This document shows positions 26,866 to 35,875 of a stretch of 50,137 nt of DNA, in pieces. Position numbers and translations under genes: made by a program. The stretch lies in contig QXWX01000054.1 of the NCBI GenBank assembly GCA_009911175.1, positions 1 through 50,137 of the forward strand. Direction: 5' to 3'. This DNA comes from Lachnospiraceae bacterium (GTDB lineage Bacteria > Bacillota_A > Clostridia > Lachnospirales > Lachnospiraceae). The notes under the pieces were generated by a model. That model was not told the origin of the DNA and did not search any database. It was given only the letters and a program-made list of their open reading frames with translations. How positions within the stretch are numbered: the stretch's first letter is position 1; each line of letters begins with the position of its first letter.

Positions 26866-26916
26866 AATGTTTATAAAAAATGCCTTCACAAAGATGTAGA
26901 AATGCCCTCCGGCTTG

Positions 26917-26925
26917 TGATACAAT
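26917..26925 (+). promoter_or_regulatory. Possible extended -10 promoter of the PilZ gene
   Basis: TGATACAAT (TGn plus TACAAT) lies 50 bp before the proposed TTG start. No good -35 is seen. Confidence 0.35.
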
Positions 26926-26974
26926 AGAATTTATGCAAAACAGTGAGGGAATACAAAAGAGGAGGTTGTCTGAT

Positions 26975-27691
26975 TTGAGACTATTTGAAAGATTCGGAAA
27001 AAAATCGGAAAAGAATACACCTGGAAATAAAAAACTGAGCGATACAAGAGAGCTTGAACTCTATTCCGGTATGCGTGTATTGGTGGAGGGTTCTGAGGGA
27101 AATCTGCTTTTTATAGCCAGACTGCAGGATCCCCGAAGCCATATGGCAGAGCTGTTCCAGTACTCTGAAATGGAAATTTCTCAGGATATGGATCCGGAAG
27201 CCCTTCCGAAAACAGCTCCCGTTCCCGTCAGGATCCGCGGTTATAATGACAATACCAGAAAAGCGATTTTTATGGAAGGAAATATGAGTCCCACCAGTCA
27301 GAAGCATATATGGCAGATTGAGGATCTGAACATTACCGCAATCGAGAATGAGCGTTCAGACCCCCGCCTGGATATGGATATGAATGCCGCTGTCATGAGC
27401 TCCAATAAGGCGGATGCCGAAGAACGGGCATGTAAACTTTTAAATATCAGCATCGGCGGGGCCGGGATCAGCCTGGCGCATCGGTATTACAAAGGGGATA
27501 AATTCTTTCTGAAGGCAAGGCTGTTCGGAGAAAAGAAATCCTTCGTGGTGTATTGTGAAGTGCTGCGTGTGATGCAGACAGATACGTCACAATTTGAATA
27601 TGGATGCCAGTTTCTGGAATTGACGGAAACCAGCCAGGAACAGATCACACTTTTTATTACACAGGCAGCCCCTCAAACGTCCCATTTCTAA
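26975..27691 (+). CDS. PilZ-domain (YcgR-like) c-di-GMP receptor
   Basis: Probable cyclic-di-GMP effector. The N-terminal half (to about residue 120) resembles the YcgR-N/PilZN type beta domain. The PilZ domain follows with the RxxxR-type motif in RSDPRLDMD and NISIGGAGIS (D/NxSxxG). The TTG at 26975 is preferred: AGGAGG lies 9 nt upstream and the product MRLFERFGKK is 238 residues. The frame extends to an ATG at 26933 without a ribosome site. YcgR-type proteins brake flagellar rotation; with the nearby chemotaxis receptor this hints at motility, but no flagellar genes are in the window. Confidence 0.8.
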   Translation: MRLFERFGKKSEKNTPGNKKLSDTRELELYSGMRVLVEGSEGNLLFIARLQDPRSHMAELFQYSEMEISQDMDPEALPKTAPVPVRIRGYNDNTRKAIFMEGNMSPTSQKHIWQIEDLNITAIENERSDPRLDMDMNAAVMSSNKADAEERACKLLNISIGGAGISLAHRYYKGDKFFLKARLFGEKKSFVVYCEVLRVMQTDTSQFEYGCQFLELTETSQEQITLFITQAAPQTSHF

Positions 27692-27902
27692 AATATTTGC
27701 CAACTGTACGGTTGCAATCCGAAGTCTCAATTTTATGCAATTTATTGCAATAAAACTGAGATTTTGGATTAGCAATCTACTCATAAATGAACAAAAAAGC
27801 GGCTGCGTTAGCAGACGTTAGAGTGCGTAAGCACGGTTTTTGCGAATGGATGAGTAGGTTGGAGGCTCTTTAGAGCATCCAACCGTACAGTTGGAATATT
27901 TG
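27691..27902. other. Nested inverted repeats of unknown nature
   Basis: A perfect 15-bp inverted repeat (27700-27714 with 27880-27894) encloses a long near-perfect hairpin (27716-27770), a structured repeat copy B (27779-27860, related to 20050-20125) and a further hairpin (27857-27863 with 27878-27884 plus inner pairs). The last hairpin overlaps the right arm of the outer repeat, so the two foldings compete. No coding capacity. It ends where the IS1182-like remnant begins. Confidence 0.5.
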
Positions 27903-28396
27903 TAGAGGTAGAATATGGCGGAAGGGAGCTGAGCCATATCCGGACAGAAAGCAGAGAACAGGCTGGATATGCCCAGACACTTGAGGTATATGAATGCGCA
28001 GGCTGCGGAGGCTGTGAGCGCAAAGCGAAGTGTCTTTATAAATACAATGCCGAAAAGGAACCGGATCGAAGCAAGGTTATGAAATTCAGCGAACGATGGG
28101 AAAAACTGAAAGAAGAATCCAATGCGAACATCCAGAGTGAGACGGATATCCCGAAACGCCAGACACGCTCCATCCAGACGTAAGGACACTTTGGGGACAT
28201 AAAAGAAAACGAGGACTTCCGAAGGTTCTACTACCGTTCAGCGGAAAACGTATATAAAGAGTTTATGCTGTATGCAATCGGTCGAAACATCATGAAATAC
28301 CACCGATTTATACATCATGAAATTGAAAAATATGAAGGGAAAAGGGAGCAGAAAGCAGCAACAATTTGTGAATTTGATGGAGGTAATGCAAAATGA
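27902..28396 (+). pseudogene. C-terminal remnant of an IS1182-like transposase
   Basis: Translating the frame from 27902 gives VYECAGCGGCERKAKCLY, FSERWEKLKEESNANIQSE, then IQT, a TAA stop, GHFGDIKENEDFRRFYYRS and VYKEFMLYAIGRNIMKYHRF. This matches the end of IS1182-family DDE transposases. The stop sits where these proteins usually read QTEGHFGD (GAA to TAA). The N-terminal two thirds are absent and no terminal repeats are visible. The frame ends at a TGA overlapping the ATG of the next gene. Confidence 0.75.
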
Positions 28397-28845
28397 AAAC
28401 AATTTGTGGAATTGACTGCAGCGGATGCGGCTTTAGAGACAACTGTAAAGGATGTACAGAAACAAACGGACGCCCTTTTGGCGGTGATTGTATTGCTGCC
28501 GAGTGTTATAAATCAGGCGGCGAAAGCTGCTTTATTGCAAACAAAAAGCGCTTAATCGAAGAGTTCAATGCTCTTGGAATTTCGGATATGCCCACAATAA
28601 CAACCCTCTCTCAATTGAACGGCGCATATGTTAATTTGGAATATACTCTTTCAAACGGAAAAAAGATAAAATTGCTTGATGATACAAAAATATATCTCGG
28701 TTATCAAGTCGAAAAATCAAACAGTGATAGGTGCTATGGACTTGCTGCAGATAACGACTATTTACTTGTATGTGAATATGGTTGCAATTGCGCAGAGCCT
28801 GAAATCATTGTATACAAAAAGAGAGAATCAAGTTCCAGTTTGTAG
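28393..28845 (+). CDS. DUF3795-type cysteine-rich protein
   Basis: Function unknown. The 150 residues begin with CGIDCSGCGFRDNCKGC and GRPFGGDCIAAEC, a dense cysteine pattern typical of DUF3795 and likely to bind metal. A second, more beta-like part follows. GGAGG lies 8 nt upstream of the ATG. It lies inside an accessory stretch between a dead transposase and antitoxin fragments and looks AT-richer than its surroundings, which fits acquisition by transfer. Confidence 0.75.
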   Translation: MKTICGIDCSGCGFRDNCKGCTETNGRPFGGDCIAAECYKSGGESCFIANKKRLIEEFNALGISDMPTITTLSQLNGAYVNLEYTLSNGKKIKLLDDTKIYLGYQVEKSNSDRCYGLAADNDYLLVCEYGCNCAEPEIIVYKKRESSSSL

Positions 28846-28972
28846 AATTGTAACCGCATAAAAATTCCATATTGCCGCACGCCAACAGCACATCAGAGTC
28901 TTGATAAGACAAAGATAGCAAAAAGGAATTAATTTGGAAATTTTATAGAAATCTGAATATTTCAAATTATGA

Positions 28973-29190
28973 TGTGGAGTTGCGGCAGGTTTCTCTCGTG
29001 GGAATATCAAATATCTTGTAGAGAAAGGCGTGATTGAGAAATCTGCCATAGGTGTTTATATTTTGCCGGAGGTCTGGGAGGATGAGATATTCAATTTGCA
29101 AAATCGATTTAAAAGAAGGTTTTATTCCCATGAAGTGGCATTGTTTCTATGGAACTTAACAGATAGAACACCGAATAGATATCGTATGGC
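28973..29190 (+). pseudogene. Fragment of an AbiEi-like (type IV) antitoxin gene
   Basis: In frame: VAAGFSRGNIKYLVEKG, then VIEKSAIGVYILPEVWEDE, FNLQNRFKRRFYSHEVALF and LWNLTDRTPNRYRMAF. This resembles the winged-helix and following region of AbiEi-family antitoxins. A TGA stop precedes it at 28970, the usual first ~20 residues are missing and the rest of the protein is cut off near 29190. No AbiEii-like toxin is present. Confidence 0.6.
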
Positions 29191-29327
29191 TTTTATATAC
29201 AACAGCATTATAACTGGTCTGACAGAAGCGCTGGAAGATGCGGGCAGTAAAGAAAGAATAAAAAAGACGGGGAGTCTCTGTGATACCTGTAAAAGTCTAT
29301 AATGCAGAAAAAGTTCAAGATATCTGA
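29191..29327 (+). pseudogene. Fragment of an HTH antitoxin-like regulator, frameshifted
   Basis: After the AbiEi-like part the frame reads IYNSIITGLTEALEDAGSKE, like the N-terminus of HigA/NadS-type HTH proteins. In the next phase VIPVKVYNAEKVQDI follows from 29280 and ends at TGA 29325-29327, as expected before the HTH itself. So the piece is frameshifted and truncated, joined to the previous fragment by a deletion. Family assignment is from memory. Confidence 0.45.
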
Positions 29328-29371
29328 AGAAAAGCCGCCATTTATGAGCATACATCAAAAAAAGAAAGGAT

Positions 29372-29839
29372 ATGAAAAAGATGATCAAAATACTATTTGT
29401 CTGCCACGGCAACATCTGCCGTTCCCCAATGGCAGAATTTGTAATGAAGGATATGGTAAAAAAAGCCGGTGCCGAAAAGGACTTTTATATTGCGTCCGCA
29501 GCCACCAGTACGGAGGAGATCGGGAATCCGGTACATCACGGCACCCGGCGGAAGCTAAAAGAATTCGGCATCTCCACAGATGGAAAATATGCAGTTCAGC
29601 TTCGAAGGGATGACTACGAGAAATACGACTATCTGATCGGCATGGAGCACATGAACATCCGGAACATGCTGCGGATCTTAAGAGATGACCCGGAGCATAA
29701 AGTGTGCAGGCTGCTGGATTTTACCGACCATCCCCGGGATATTGCCGACCCCTGGTATACCGGCAATTTTGATGTCACCTACAGCGATATCAAAGAAGGC
29801 TGCGAAGCACTCCTGGAAGACTGCTGGTTGCGCTTATAA
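29372..29839 (+). CDS. Low-molecular-weight protein-tyrosine phosphatase
   Basis: Cysteine-based tyrosine phosphatase of 155 residues. FVCHGNICRSPMAEF is the CX5R active-site loop at the N-terminus and DPWYTGNFDVTY holds the general-acid aspartate. The start may be ATG 29372 or ATG 29381 (MIKILFVC); the AAAGG site suits neither perfectly. Its last 6 bp overlap the convergent J-domain gene. In Firmicutes such enzymes can counter tyrosine kinases of capsule synthesis, but no such genes are here. Confidence 0.93.
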   Translation: MKKMIKILFVCHGNICRSPMAEFVMKDMVKKAGAEKDFYIASAATSTEEIGNPVHHGTRRKLKEFGISTDGKYAVQLRRDDYEKYDYLIGMEHMNIRNMLRILRDDPEHKVCRLLDFTDHPRDIADPWYTGNFDVTYSDIKEGCEALLEDCWLRL

Positions 29840-30538
29840 CGCATAGCTCAGCAGTCTTTTCAGGTTATGATGGAACTGCCTGTTCTGAGACTTTAAGCGC
29901 AGGCGCTCTGTTCCTGACTTATCCCTGTTGACATGTGCGTCATACTGCGCAAACAATGTAAGGTAATTCGCATTTTTGTTGTGCCCCCAGTGAACCAGCA
30001 CCCAGTTCATGGCTTCCGCGTTCCAGTAATCCACAGGAATCTCCGCGTTTTTTAACACCGCTGTATATTCCAGCGCCTCCTGGCAGAGCTCGTCCATCTG
30101 GGTGCGCAGCTCCTTCTCCAGGCGGCTGTTCTTTCCCAGCTTTTCCAGGATCCTTGCGGAAATATTCTTCCGTTTGGATTCCCGCTCTAAGAGCCAGGAG
30201 CTTCTCCTGACCGTTTCCTGGAGCTTCATGGCCGCATTCCAGCAGCTGACAAAGGAAAACTGCTCGTCTGTCTCTTTGGATTCCCCTACGGTAAAGGTAC
30301 GGAATACCCGCGCCTTGCCTCCGCCCAGTTTGCGGTCATAAACTTTCCGCTTTTCCGGATCTGAGAGAACCCGGTAGGCCTCCAGGATCTCCTGCATCTC
30401 CTTCGTTGTATCGATATCATTGTGCATATTGGCATCTGGATGGTAGATCTTCGCCAACGCATTTTTTGCATTCGTAATTTCTTCCGGGGTTGCCTCCCTG
30501 GAAACTCCAAGAACATTGTAATATGTACGACTTGACAT
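29834..30538 (-). CDS. J-domain protein (DnaJ-like co-chaperone)
   Basis: The N-terminal J domain (about residues 4-70) has YYNVLGVSREATPEEITNA and the HPD motif in IYHPDAN, needed to stimulate DnaK. The remaining ~160 residues are helical, without the Gly/Phe region, zinc fingers or substrate domain of DnaJ, so it is a specialised J protein of unknown client. It overlaps the phosphatase gene by 6 bp tail to tail, with no terminator between them. Confidence 0.85.
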   Translation of the reverse strand: MSSRTYYNVLGVSREATPEEITNAKNALAKIYHPDANMHNDIDTTKEMQEILEAYRVLSDPEKRKVYDRKLGGGKARVFRTFTVGESKETDEQFSFVSCWNAAMKLQETVRRSSWLLERESKRKNISARILEKLGKNSRLEKELRTQMDELCQEALEYTAVLKNAEIPVDYWNAEAMNWVLVHWGHNKNANYLTLFAQYDAHVNRDKSGTERLRLKSQNRQFHHNLKRLLSYAL

Positions 30539-30701
30539 TGGAGTCCTCCCTTATATCATCATTGCCTGTCTGTTCTATACTCCCACAGATATGTCCCGCC
30601 CATCCGCGCATATACGGCCGACGGGTTCATACGCAACAATCATATTACGCCACCAGGAAAGAAAAATCAAGACAAATTCCGGTTTTTTATCCGTTCTATT
30701 G

Positions 30702-30864
30702 ACTAATAGGTTACAGGTCACACCTTGACCAGGCGTGCCCTGTAACTCAGGCCGTCATTTTAAATTGCCTGCGGCAATGGACGGCCTGAATCCCAGCTTT
30801 TATGTGCATCCTCCCGACCAATCAGCGTAGTGATTGGTCAGTGTGTGACATGTAACACTAATAG
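30702..30864 (-). mobile_element. 147-bp miniature element, copy 2 (inverted), with 8-bp target duplication
   Basis: The element is 30710-30856, in the opposite orientation to copies 1 and 3. It is flanked by ACTAATAG on both sides (30702-30709, 30857-30864). The 37-nt end module is identical to that of copy 1. It abuts the left end of a related element at 30864-30990. The remaining 30539-30701 shows only J-domain gene leader sequence. Confidence 0.88.
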
Positions 30865-30990
30865 TTACTGTTCTTTCCTGAACCGCGAGCACTATGCCGC
30901 ACGGTTACAGGCAGTACAGTACCGACGCTGGAATCCGGCCTATTGCCGGATTCGTTGCTGTGAGCACCCGGCGAGGGTGTGAACAGTAAT
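30864..30990 (+). mobile_element. Related 127-bp element ending at the chemotaxis receptor stop codon
   Basis: The ends are GTTACTGTTC and GAACAGTAAT. It holds a perfect 9-bp hairpin (30931-30939 with 30945-30953) followed by a 37-nt terminal module (30954-30990) homologous to that of the 147-bp elements. A 6-bp direct repeat CTAATA (30858-30863, 30991-30996) flanks it; the right copy includes the receptor's TAG stop. The left half is not similar to the 147-bp family. Confidence 0.6.
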
Positions 30991-32676
30991 CTAATACTGA
31001 CGCAGCCGGAACTTCTGCACCGATCCTTTCAGGTCATGCGCCTGCTCTAACAGCTCTGACGCGGAGGATGCGGACTTTTCCGCTGTTGCGGCATTGGTCT
31101 GCACCACATTTGAGATCTGCTCCATCCCCTGGGTCAGCTGCCGCAGCGCCTCCACCTGCTGCTCTGCGGATTCCGCGATCCGCTCCACCAGCTCCGTAGA
31201 TCTGCGCGCCCCCAGAACGCCTGCCGAAAGCGCCTCTGTCGTATCCGCCGACAAAGCGGTTCCCTCCTTCACCAGCTTGATGGAGTCCTCGATCAGAGAG
31301 GTGATATTCTGAGCCGCCTCCGAGCTTTTGTTTGCCAGGCTCTGCACTTCATCCGCCACTACAGCAAAGCCTTTTCCTGTCTCACCGGCCCGTGCCGCTT
31401 CTACCGCGGCATTCAATGCCAGGATGTTGGTCTGGAAGGAAATGTCCTCAATCGTCTTGATAATACCGCCGATCTCCGAAGAAGATTTCGAAATATCCTC
31501 CATAGCCCTAGTCAGCTCTTCCATCTTTGTGTTACAGAGCTCCAGCTGCCTTGCCGCGTCCATGGAGCTCTTCCTTGCATGATCCGCGTCTGCAGAGGAA
31601 TTGTCCACCTCTTCCGACAGTTCCTGGATATTTGCCGTCAGTTCCTCCACAGCAGAAGCCTGGTCCATGGCGCCTCTGGACAGGATCTGCGCCCCGTCCG
31701 CCACCTGCTCGGATTCCGCCGTAACCCGTTCCGCCGACTGGTTGATCTGAGAAAGCGCGGAATTGAGCGCCTCCAGAATCTGGCGCATGGCCTTCTGAAT
31801 GGGCTGAAATTCCCCGCGGTAATCATCACCGATCACCAGGTCCATATTTCCCTGAGCCATCTGCGCCAGCTTCATATCAATATCATTGATATACTTTTTT
31901 AATTCCTGCTTCGTCTCATGGATAGACTGTACCAGCATACCGATCTCGGAGGTATCCGGCTCCAGCGCAAACTCCGCGGAAAGATTTCCGCATGAGATCT
32001 CCCGCATCTGATCCCGGACCGCAATGACAGGCTTTAAGATCCGTTTCCGGGTCATGGTCTGATTGGCAATCTGGAACGCCCCTACCATAACAAGTGCCAA
32101 GATCATTGCCAGGCGGATAAAATCCGACCTTCTTCCAAGAGCCTTGACCTTACTCCCGGTCCGCTCATCCAACGCCGATAAAAACTGCTCTTTCAAGGAA
32201 TTGATCTTTGCGATGGCCGTGCTGTACTCTGTTCCATATACATAATCCAGAGCCTTCTCCAGCTCCCCTTCCTGAACCTGATTCATAGCCTCTTCCTCCA
32301 GCGGAACCAGTTCATTGGACAAGGAAGACATCTCGTCAATCATGGCCTGCTCCTGATCCGTAATCCCGATCTCCTGCATGGCCGCGACTCCCTGATCCCG
32401 GTTCTTCAGATTATTAATCTCATTCCAGTAGTTATCATAATGCTCCTGCTCCCCGGTTGACGCGAATGCACGCACCTCGTTGGTCAGATATGAGGAACCG
32501 TTCATAAAACGGTTCGCGTTGTATGTAAGATTAAACCGGTCTTCATTTGCATCGTCAAGCTGACCGCTCACACTCCCGTAAACAAACAGAAGAATGATCA
32601 CGACAGCAAGAGCAAAAATAGAACCCCCGTTTAAAATCATCATCAACGTAGACTGGTTCATAGATTTTTTCATCAC
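30991..32676 (-). CDS. Methyl-accepting chemotaxis protein
   Basis: A membrane chemoreceptor of 561 residues: TM1 at about 13-33, an extracytoplasmic helical sensor (about 35-185, four-helix-bundle type), TM2 at about 185-205, HAMP, and a coiled-coil signalling domain. The hairpin tip reads [35 protein letters not shown] and binds CheA/CheW. The ligand is unknown. GGAGG lies 7 nt before a GTG (32676) and 10 nt before an ATG (32673), so either start is possible. The stop TAG overlaps the direct repeat of the adjoining mobile element. Confidence 0.95.
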   Translation of the reverse strand: MMKKSMNQSTLMMILNGGSIFALAVVIILLFVYGSVSGQLDDANEDRFNLTYNANRFMNGSSYLTNEVRAFASTGEQEHYDNYWNEINNLKNRDQGVAAMQEIGITDQEQAMIDEMSSLSNELVPLEEEAMNQVQEGELEKALDYVYGTEYSTAIAKINSLKEQFLSALDERTGSKVKALGRRSDFIRLAMILALVMVGAFQIANQTMTRKRILKPVIAVRDQMREISCGNLSAEFALEPDTSEIGMLVQSIHETKQELKKYINDIDMKLAQMAQGNMDLVIGDDYRGEFQPIQKAMRQILEALNSALSQINQSAERVTAESEQVADGAQILSRGAMDQASAVEELTANIQELSEEVDNSSADADHARKSSMDAARQLELCNTKMEELTRAMEDISKSSSEIGGIIKTIEDISFQTNILALNAAVEAARAGETGKGFAVVADEVQSLANKSSEAAQNITSLIEDSIKLVKEGTALSADTTEALSAGVLGARRSTELVERIAESAEQQVEALRQLTQGMEQISNVVQTNAATAEKSASSASELLEQAHDLKGSVQKFRLRQY

Positions 32677-32883
32677 TATCTCTCCTCCACTTAAAACCTG
32701 CTAATTTTACTTTATTTTTCCCCATCCCCGCAAGACAAGGAGAATAATATCATTCTACATAAAATTCGAAAAAATATCAATAGAATCTGGCATATTCCTG
32801 TGATAAACTAAAATAAGCGCAAAGCGATTATACTGCCTTTTCCGATGCGCAATCCGTACAATAGAAGGAGACAAAAAAACGCT

Positions 32884-34200
32884 ATGGAACAGATGACATT
32901 ATTTGATAACCGAACAGATAGCGCACCTCTTGCCAGCCGCTTAAGGCCCGTATCTCTGGAATATTTTGTCGGGCAGGAGCATCTCCTGGGACCTGGCAGG
33001 ATGCTGCGGCAGCTGATTGAAAAGGACCAGATCTCCTCCATGATCTTCTGGGGACCTCCCGGCGTTGGCAAGACCACCCTCGCCAGCATCATCGCCGGAC
33101 GGACCCAGGCTGATTTTATCAATTTCAGCGCCGTTACCAGCGGAATCAAGGAGATCAAGGAGGTCATGAACCAGGCGGAGCAAAGCCGCCGCATGGGGAT
33201 TCGCACGGTCCTGTTTGTGGACGAAATCCATCGGTTCAACAAGGCCCAGCAGGATGCTTTCCTGCCCTTTGTAGAACGGGGAAGTATCACCCTGATCGGG
33301 GCCACCACCGAAAATCCCTCCTTTGAGGTCAACGCCGCCCTGCTCTCCCGCTGCCGGGTATTTGTCTTAAAGGCATTGGAGGAAGCCGACCTGGTCCGGC
33401 TCCTGGAAAATGCCCTGGAAAATCCTGCCGGCTTCGGCTCCCAGACCATCCGGATCACTCCAGAACAGCTGCGGGCCATCGCCGGATTTGCCAACGGAGA
33501 TGCCAGGACAGCCCTCAACACCCTGGAAATGGCGGTCCTCAACGGGGAGGTCGATGCTAAGGGGATGACGGTCACGGCGGAGGGTCTTTCCCAGTGCATC
33601 AGCCGGAAATCCCTTCTGTATGATAAGAACGGTGAAGAACATTACAACCTGATCTCCGCCCTCCACAAATCCATGCGCAACAGCGACCCGGATGCCGCCA
33701 TATACTGGATGTGCCGGATGCTCGAGGGAGGCGAGAATCCCCTCTACATCGCAAGACGGCTGATCCGTTTTGCAAGCGAGGACATTGGAATGGCGGACAG
33801 CCATGCCCTGCAGGTTGCCGTATCCGTTTACCAGGCCTGCCATTTCCTGGGCATGCCGGAATGCGACGTACATTTGACCCATGCCGTCACCTACCTCTCA
33901 CTGGCTCCAAAGTCCAATGCCCTTTATCGGGCCTGTGAGTCCTGCAAGCAGGATGTAGGAACGCTTCGTGCCGAGCCGGTCCCCCTCCAGCTGCGCAATG
34001 CCCCCACAAGGCTGATGAAGGAGCTGGACTATGGAAAAGGCTATGAGTACGCCCACGATACGGAAGAAAAGCTGACGCACATGGAATGCATGCCGGAATC
34101 CCTGCAGCACCGAACCTATTATCATCCCACGGAAGAAGGTGAGGAAAAAGCCGTGAAAGAGCGCTTTGAGCATATCCGGCACTGGAAGCGGCAGATCTGA
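32884..34200 (+). CDS. rarA: Replication-associated recombination protein RarA (MgsA), AAA+ ATPase
   Basis: Clamp-loader-like ATPase acting at stalled forks. Walker A is GPPGVGKTTLAS, Walker B LFVDEIHRFNKAQQDAFLP and sensor 1 GATTENPSFEVNAALLSRCRVF; the C-terminal MgsA region (RLIRFASEDIGMAD, PEC..HLTHAVTYLSLAPKSN) is complete. The N-terminal MEQMTLF resembles a clamp-binding peptide. ATG 32884 is chosen; AAGGAG lies 13 nt upstream. The open frame extends to 32845. A weak extended -10 (TGATAAACT at 32801-32809) precedes it. Confidence 0.95.
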   Translation: MEQMTLFDNRTDSAPLASRLRPVSLEYFVGQEHLLGPGRMLRQLIEKDQISSMIFWGPPGVGKTTLASIIAGRTQADFINFSAVTSGIKEIKEVMNQAEQSRRMGIRTVLFVDEIHRFNKAQQDAFLPFVERGSITLIGATTENPSFEVNAALLSRCRVFVLKALEEADLVRLLENALENPAGFGSQTIRITPEQLRAIAGFANGDARTALNTLEMAVLNGEVDAKGMTVTAEGLSQCISRKSLLYDKNGEEHYNLISALHKSMRNSDPDAAIYWMCRMLEGGENPLYIARRLIRFASEDIGMADSHALQVAVSVYQACHFLGMPECDVHLTHAVTYLSLAPKSNALYRACESCKQDVGTLRAEPVPLQLRNAPTRLMKELDYGKGYEYAHDTEEKLTHMECMPESLQHRTYYHPTEEGEEKAVKERFEHIRHWKRQI

Positions 34201-34250
34201 CTCAGGAACCCATTTTATTTAAGATCCGCCGCGAATTTGTCGTCATATGG

Positions 34251-34413
34251 CACATCTGATTACATGTCACACCCCGACCAATCACCACGCTGATTGGTCG
34301 GAAGGATGCACATAAAAGCTGGTATTCAGGACGTCCATTGCCGCAGGCAATTTTATATGACGACCTGAGTTACTGGGTACGCCTGGTCAAGGTGTGACCA
34401 GTAACCACATCTG
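34251..34413 (+). mobile_element. 147-bp miniature element, copy 3, with 8-bp target duplication
   Basis: The element is 34259-34405, flanked by CACATCTG on both sides (34251-34258, 34406-34413). It has the same three hairpins as copy 1. The 37-nt module stem here is GTTACTGG/CCAGTAAC instead of GTTACAGG/CCTGTAAC, a compensatory change. It inserted between rarA and the murT promoter, whose -35 begins 39 bp further on. Confidence 0.88.
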
Positions 34414-34443
34414 ACGAAGCTGCGACCTGTAACAATTTATCCC

Positions 34444-34472
34444 TTGTTTTCTCCTGCATCTTCCCGTATAAT
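34444..34472 (+). promoter_or_regulatory. murT-gatD promoter
   Basis: TTGTTT (34444-34449), a 17-bp spacer and TATAAT (34467-34472), 41 bp before the murT start. Confidence 0.75.
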
Positions 34473-34513
34473 ATACAGAGTTACCAAAAATCTACAAAGA
34501 GGATAGAATAACC

Positions 34514-35875
34514 ATGAATTTACGAAGCAAACTGGCCATTACCTGCGCCAAGGCCACCAGTGCCCTGATCAAAAAGCTGAACCGGGGAAGCGGCGTCACC
34601 CTTCCCGGTTACGTTGCGCGCCTGATTGATCCCAAGATCCTCTCCGCCATGTCCGGCATGGTCCGCGAAGAGACCATTGTCACCATGGGGACCAACGGGA
34701 AGACCACCACCAACAGTATCTTGTATCACGCCCTGAAAGCAGAGGGCAAGAAGGTCATCATCAACCGCACCGGAGCCAACATGCTCAACGGCATCATATC
34801 CGCATTCGTCCTGGCTACGGACAGGCATGGTGTGCTGGACGCGGATTACGCCTGCATTGAGTGCGATGAGATCGCATCCGTACGCGTTCTACCCCAGTTA
34901 AAGCCGGACTGCGCCTTGCTGACCAACATTTCCCGTGATCAGCTGGACCGCTTCGGTGAGGTAGACATTACCTTTCAAAAATTAAAAACCGCCGTCACCA
35001 GCGTTCCGGACAGTACCCTCATCATCAACTGCGATGACGTGCTCTCCTACACTCTGGCTGCGGAAAGCAAGAACTCTTATGTCACCTACGGCATCAATGA
35101 GCAGATCTTTGACGAGATCTCCCGCTCAGAGATCCGGGAAAGTATTTTCTGCCGCTCCTGCGGAAAGAAGCTGGATTACGAATTTTTCCACTATGGGCAG
35201 CTTGGCATCTACCACTGCCCTGCCTGCGGGCTCTCACGTCCCGATCCGGATTATACGGCGGCCAATGTGGACTTTCACGATGAGGTTTATTCCTTTGATA
35301 TGGACGGGACGCAAATCAATTCTACCGCTAGGACGCCCTACAACATCTACAATACCCTGTCCGCCTATGCCGCTCTGATGGCGCTTGACGCGCCCACAGG
35401 ACATTTTCAGGAAATGATCGAAGCCTTTGATTACGGCAATAACCGGGAGAGTATCTTTACCATCCACGGCGCCCGGGTCCAGCTCCATCTGGCGAAAAAC
35501 CCCATCGGCTTCCAGCAGAAGATCTCCCTGGTGTTAAAGGATCCGGCTCCCAAGGACGTGATCATCCAGATCAACGACACCTACCAGGACGGTGAAGACA
35601 TTTCCTGGCTGTGGGATGTAGATTTCCAGTACCTGGCAGATGCCAACGCAGCCACCATCACCACCAACGGCACACGCCGGCATGATATGGGACTACGGCT
35701 CAAATACGAGGATATCGACTGCGGTTCCACTACGGATCTGAAAGGTACGATTGAAACACTGACAACGGCTGGCACGAAAAATCTGTATGTGATCGTAAAT
35801 TATTCCGGTCTCTACCGAACCAATCATCTGCTGACCGGAATGGACGACAACCGGAAGGAGGCTGGAGAATCATGA
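34514..35875 (+). CDS. murT: Lipid II isoglutaminyl synthase subunit MurT
   Basis: With GatD it amidates the D-glutamate of lipid II to isoglutamine. It is Mur-ligase-like: GTNGKTTTNSILYHAL is the ATP-binding loop. CRSCGKKL...CPACG at about residues 213-240 is the Cys4 zinc ribbon inserted in the MurT central domain. The C-terminal domain (DUF1727-type) contains NDTYQDGEDISWLWDVDF. The 453 residues match the family. AGAGGATAG precedes the ATG. The stop overlaps the gatD start by ATGA, indicating translational coupling. Confidence 0.95.
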   Translation: MNLRSKLAITCAKATSALIKKLNRGSGVTLPGYVARLIDPKILSAMSGMVREETIVTMGTNGKTTTNSILYHALKAEGKKVIINRTGANMLNGIISAFVLATDRHGVLDADYACIECDEIASVRVLPQLKPDCALLTNISRDQLDRFGEVDITFQKLKTAVTSVPDSTLIINCDDVLSYTLAAESKNSYVTYGINEQIFDEISRSEIRESIFCRSCGKKLDYEFFHYGQLGIYHCPACGLSRPDPDYTAANVDFHDEVYSFDMDGTQINSTARTPYNIYNTLSAYAALMALDAPTGHFQEMIEAFDYGNNRESIFTIHGARVQLHLAKNPIGFQQKISLVLKDPAPKDVIIQINDTYQDGEDISWLWDVDFQYLADANAATITTNGTRRHDMGLRLKYEDIDCGSTTDLKGTIETLTTAGTKNLYVIVNYSGLYRTNHLLTGMDDNRKEAGES

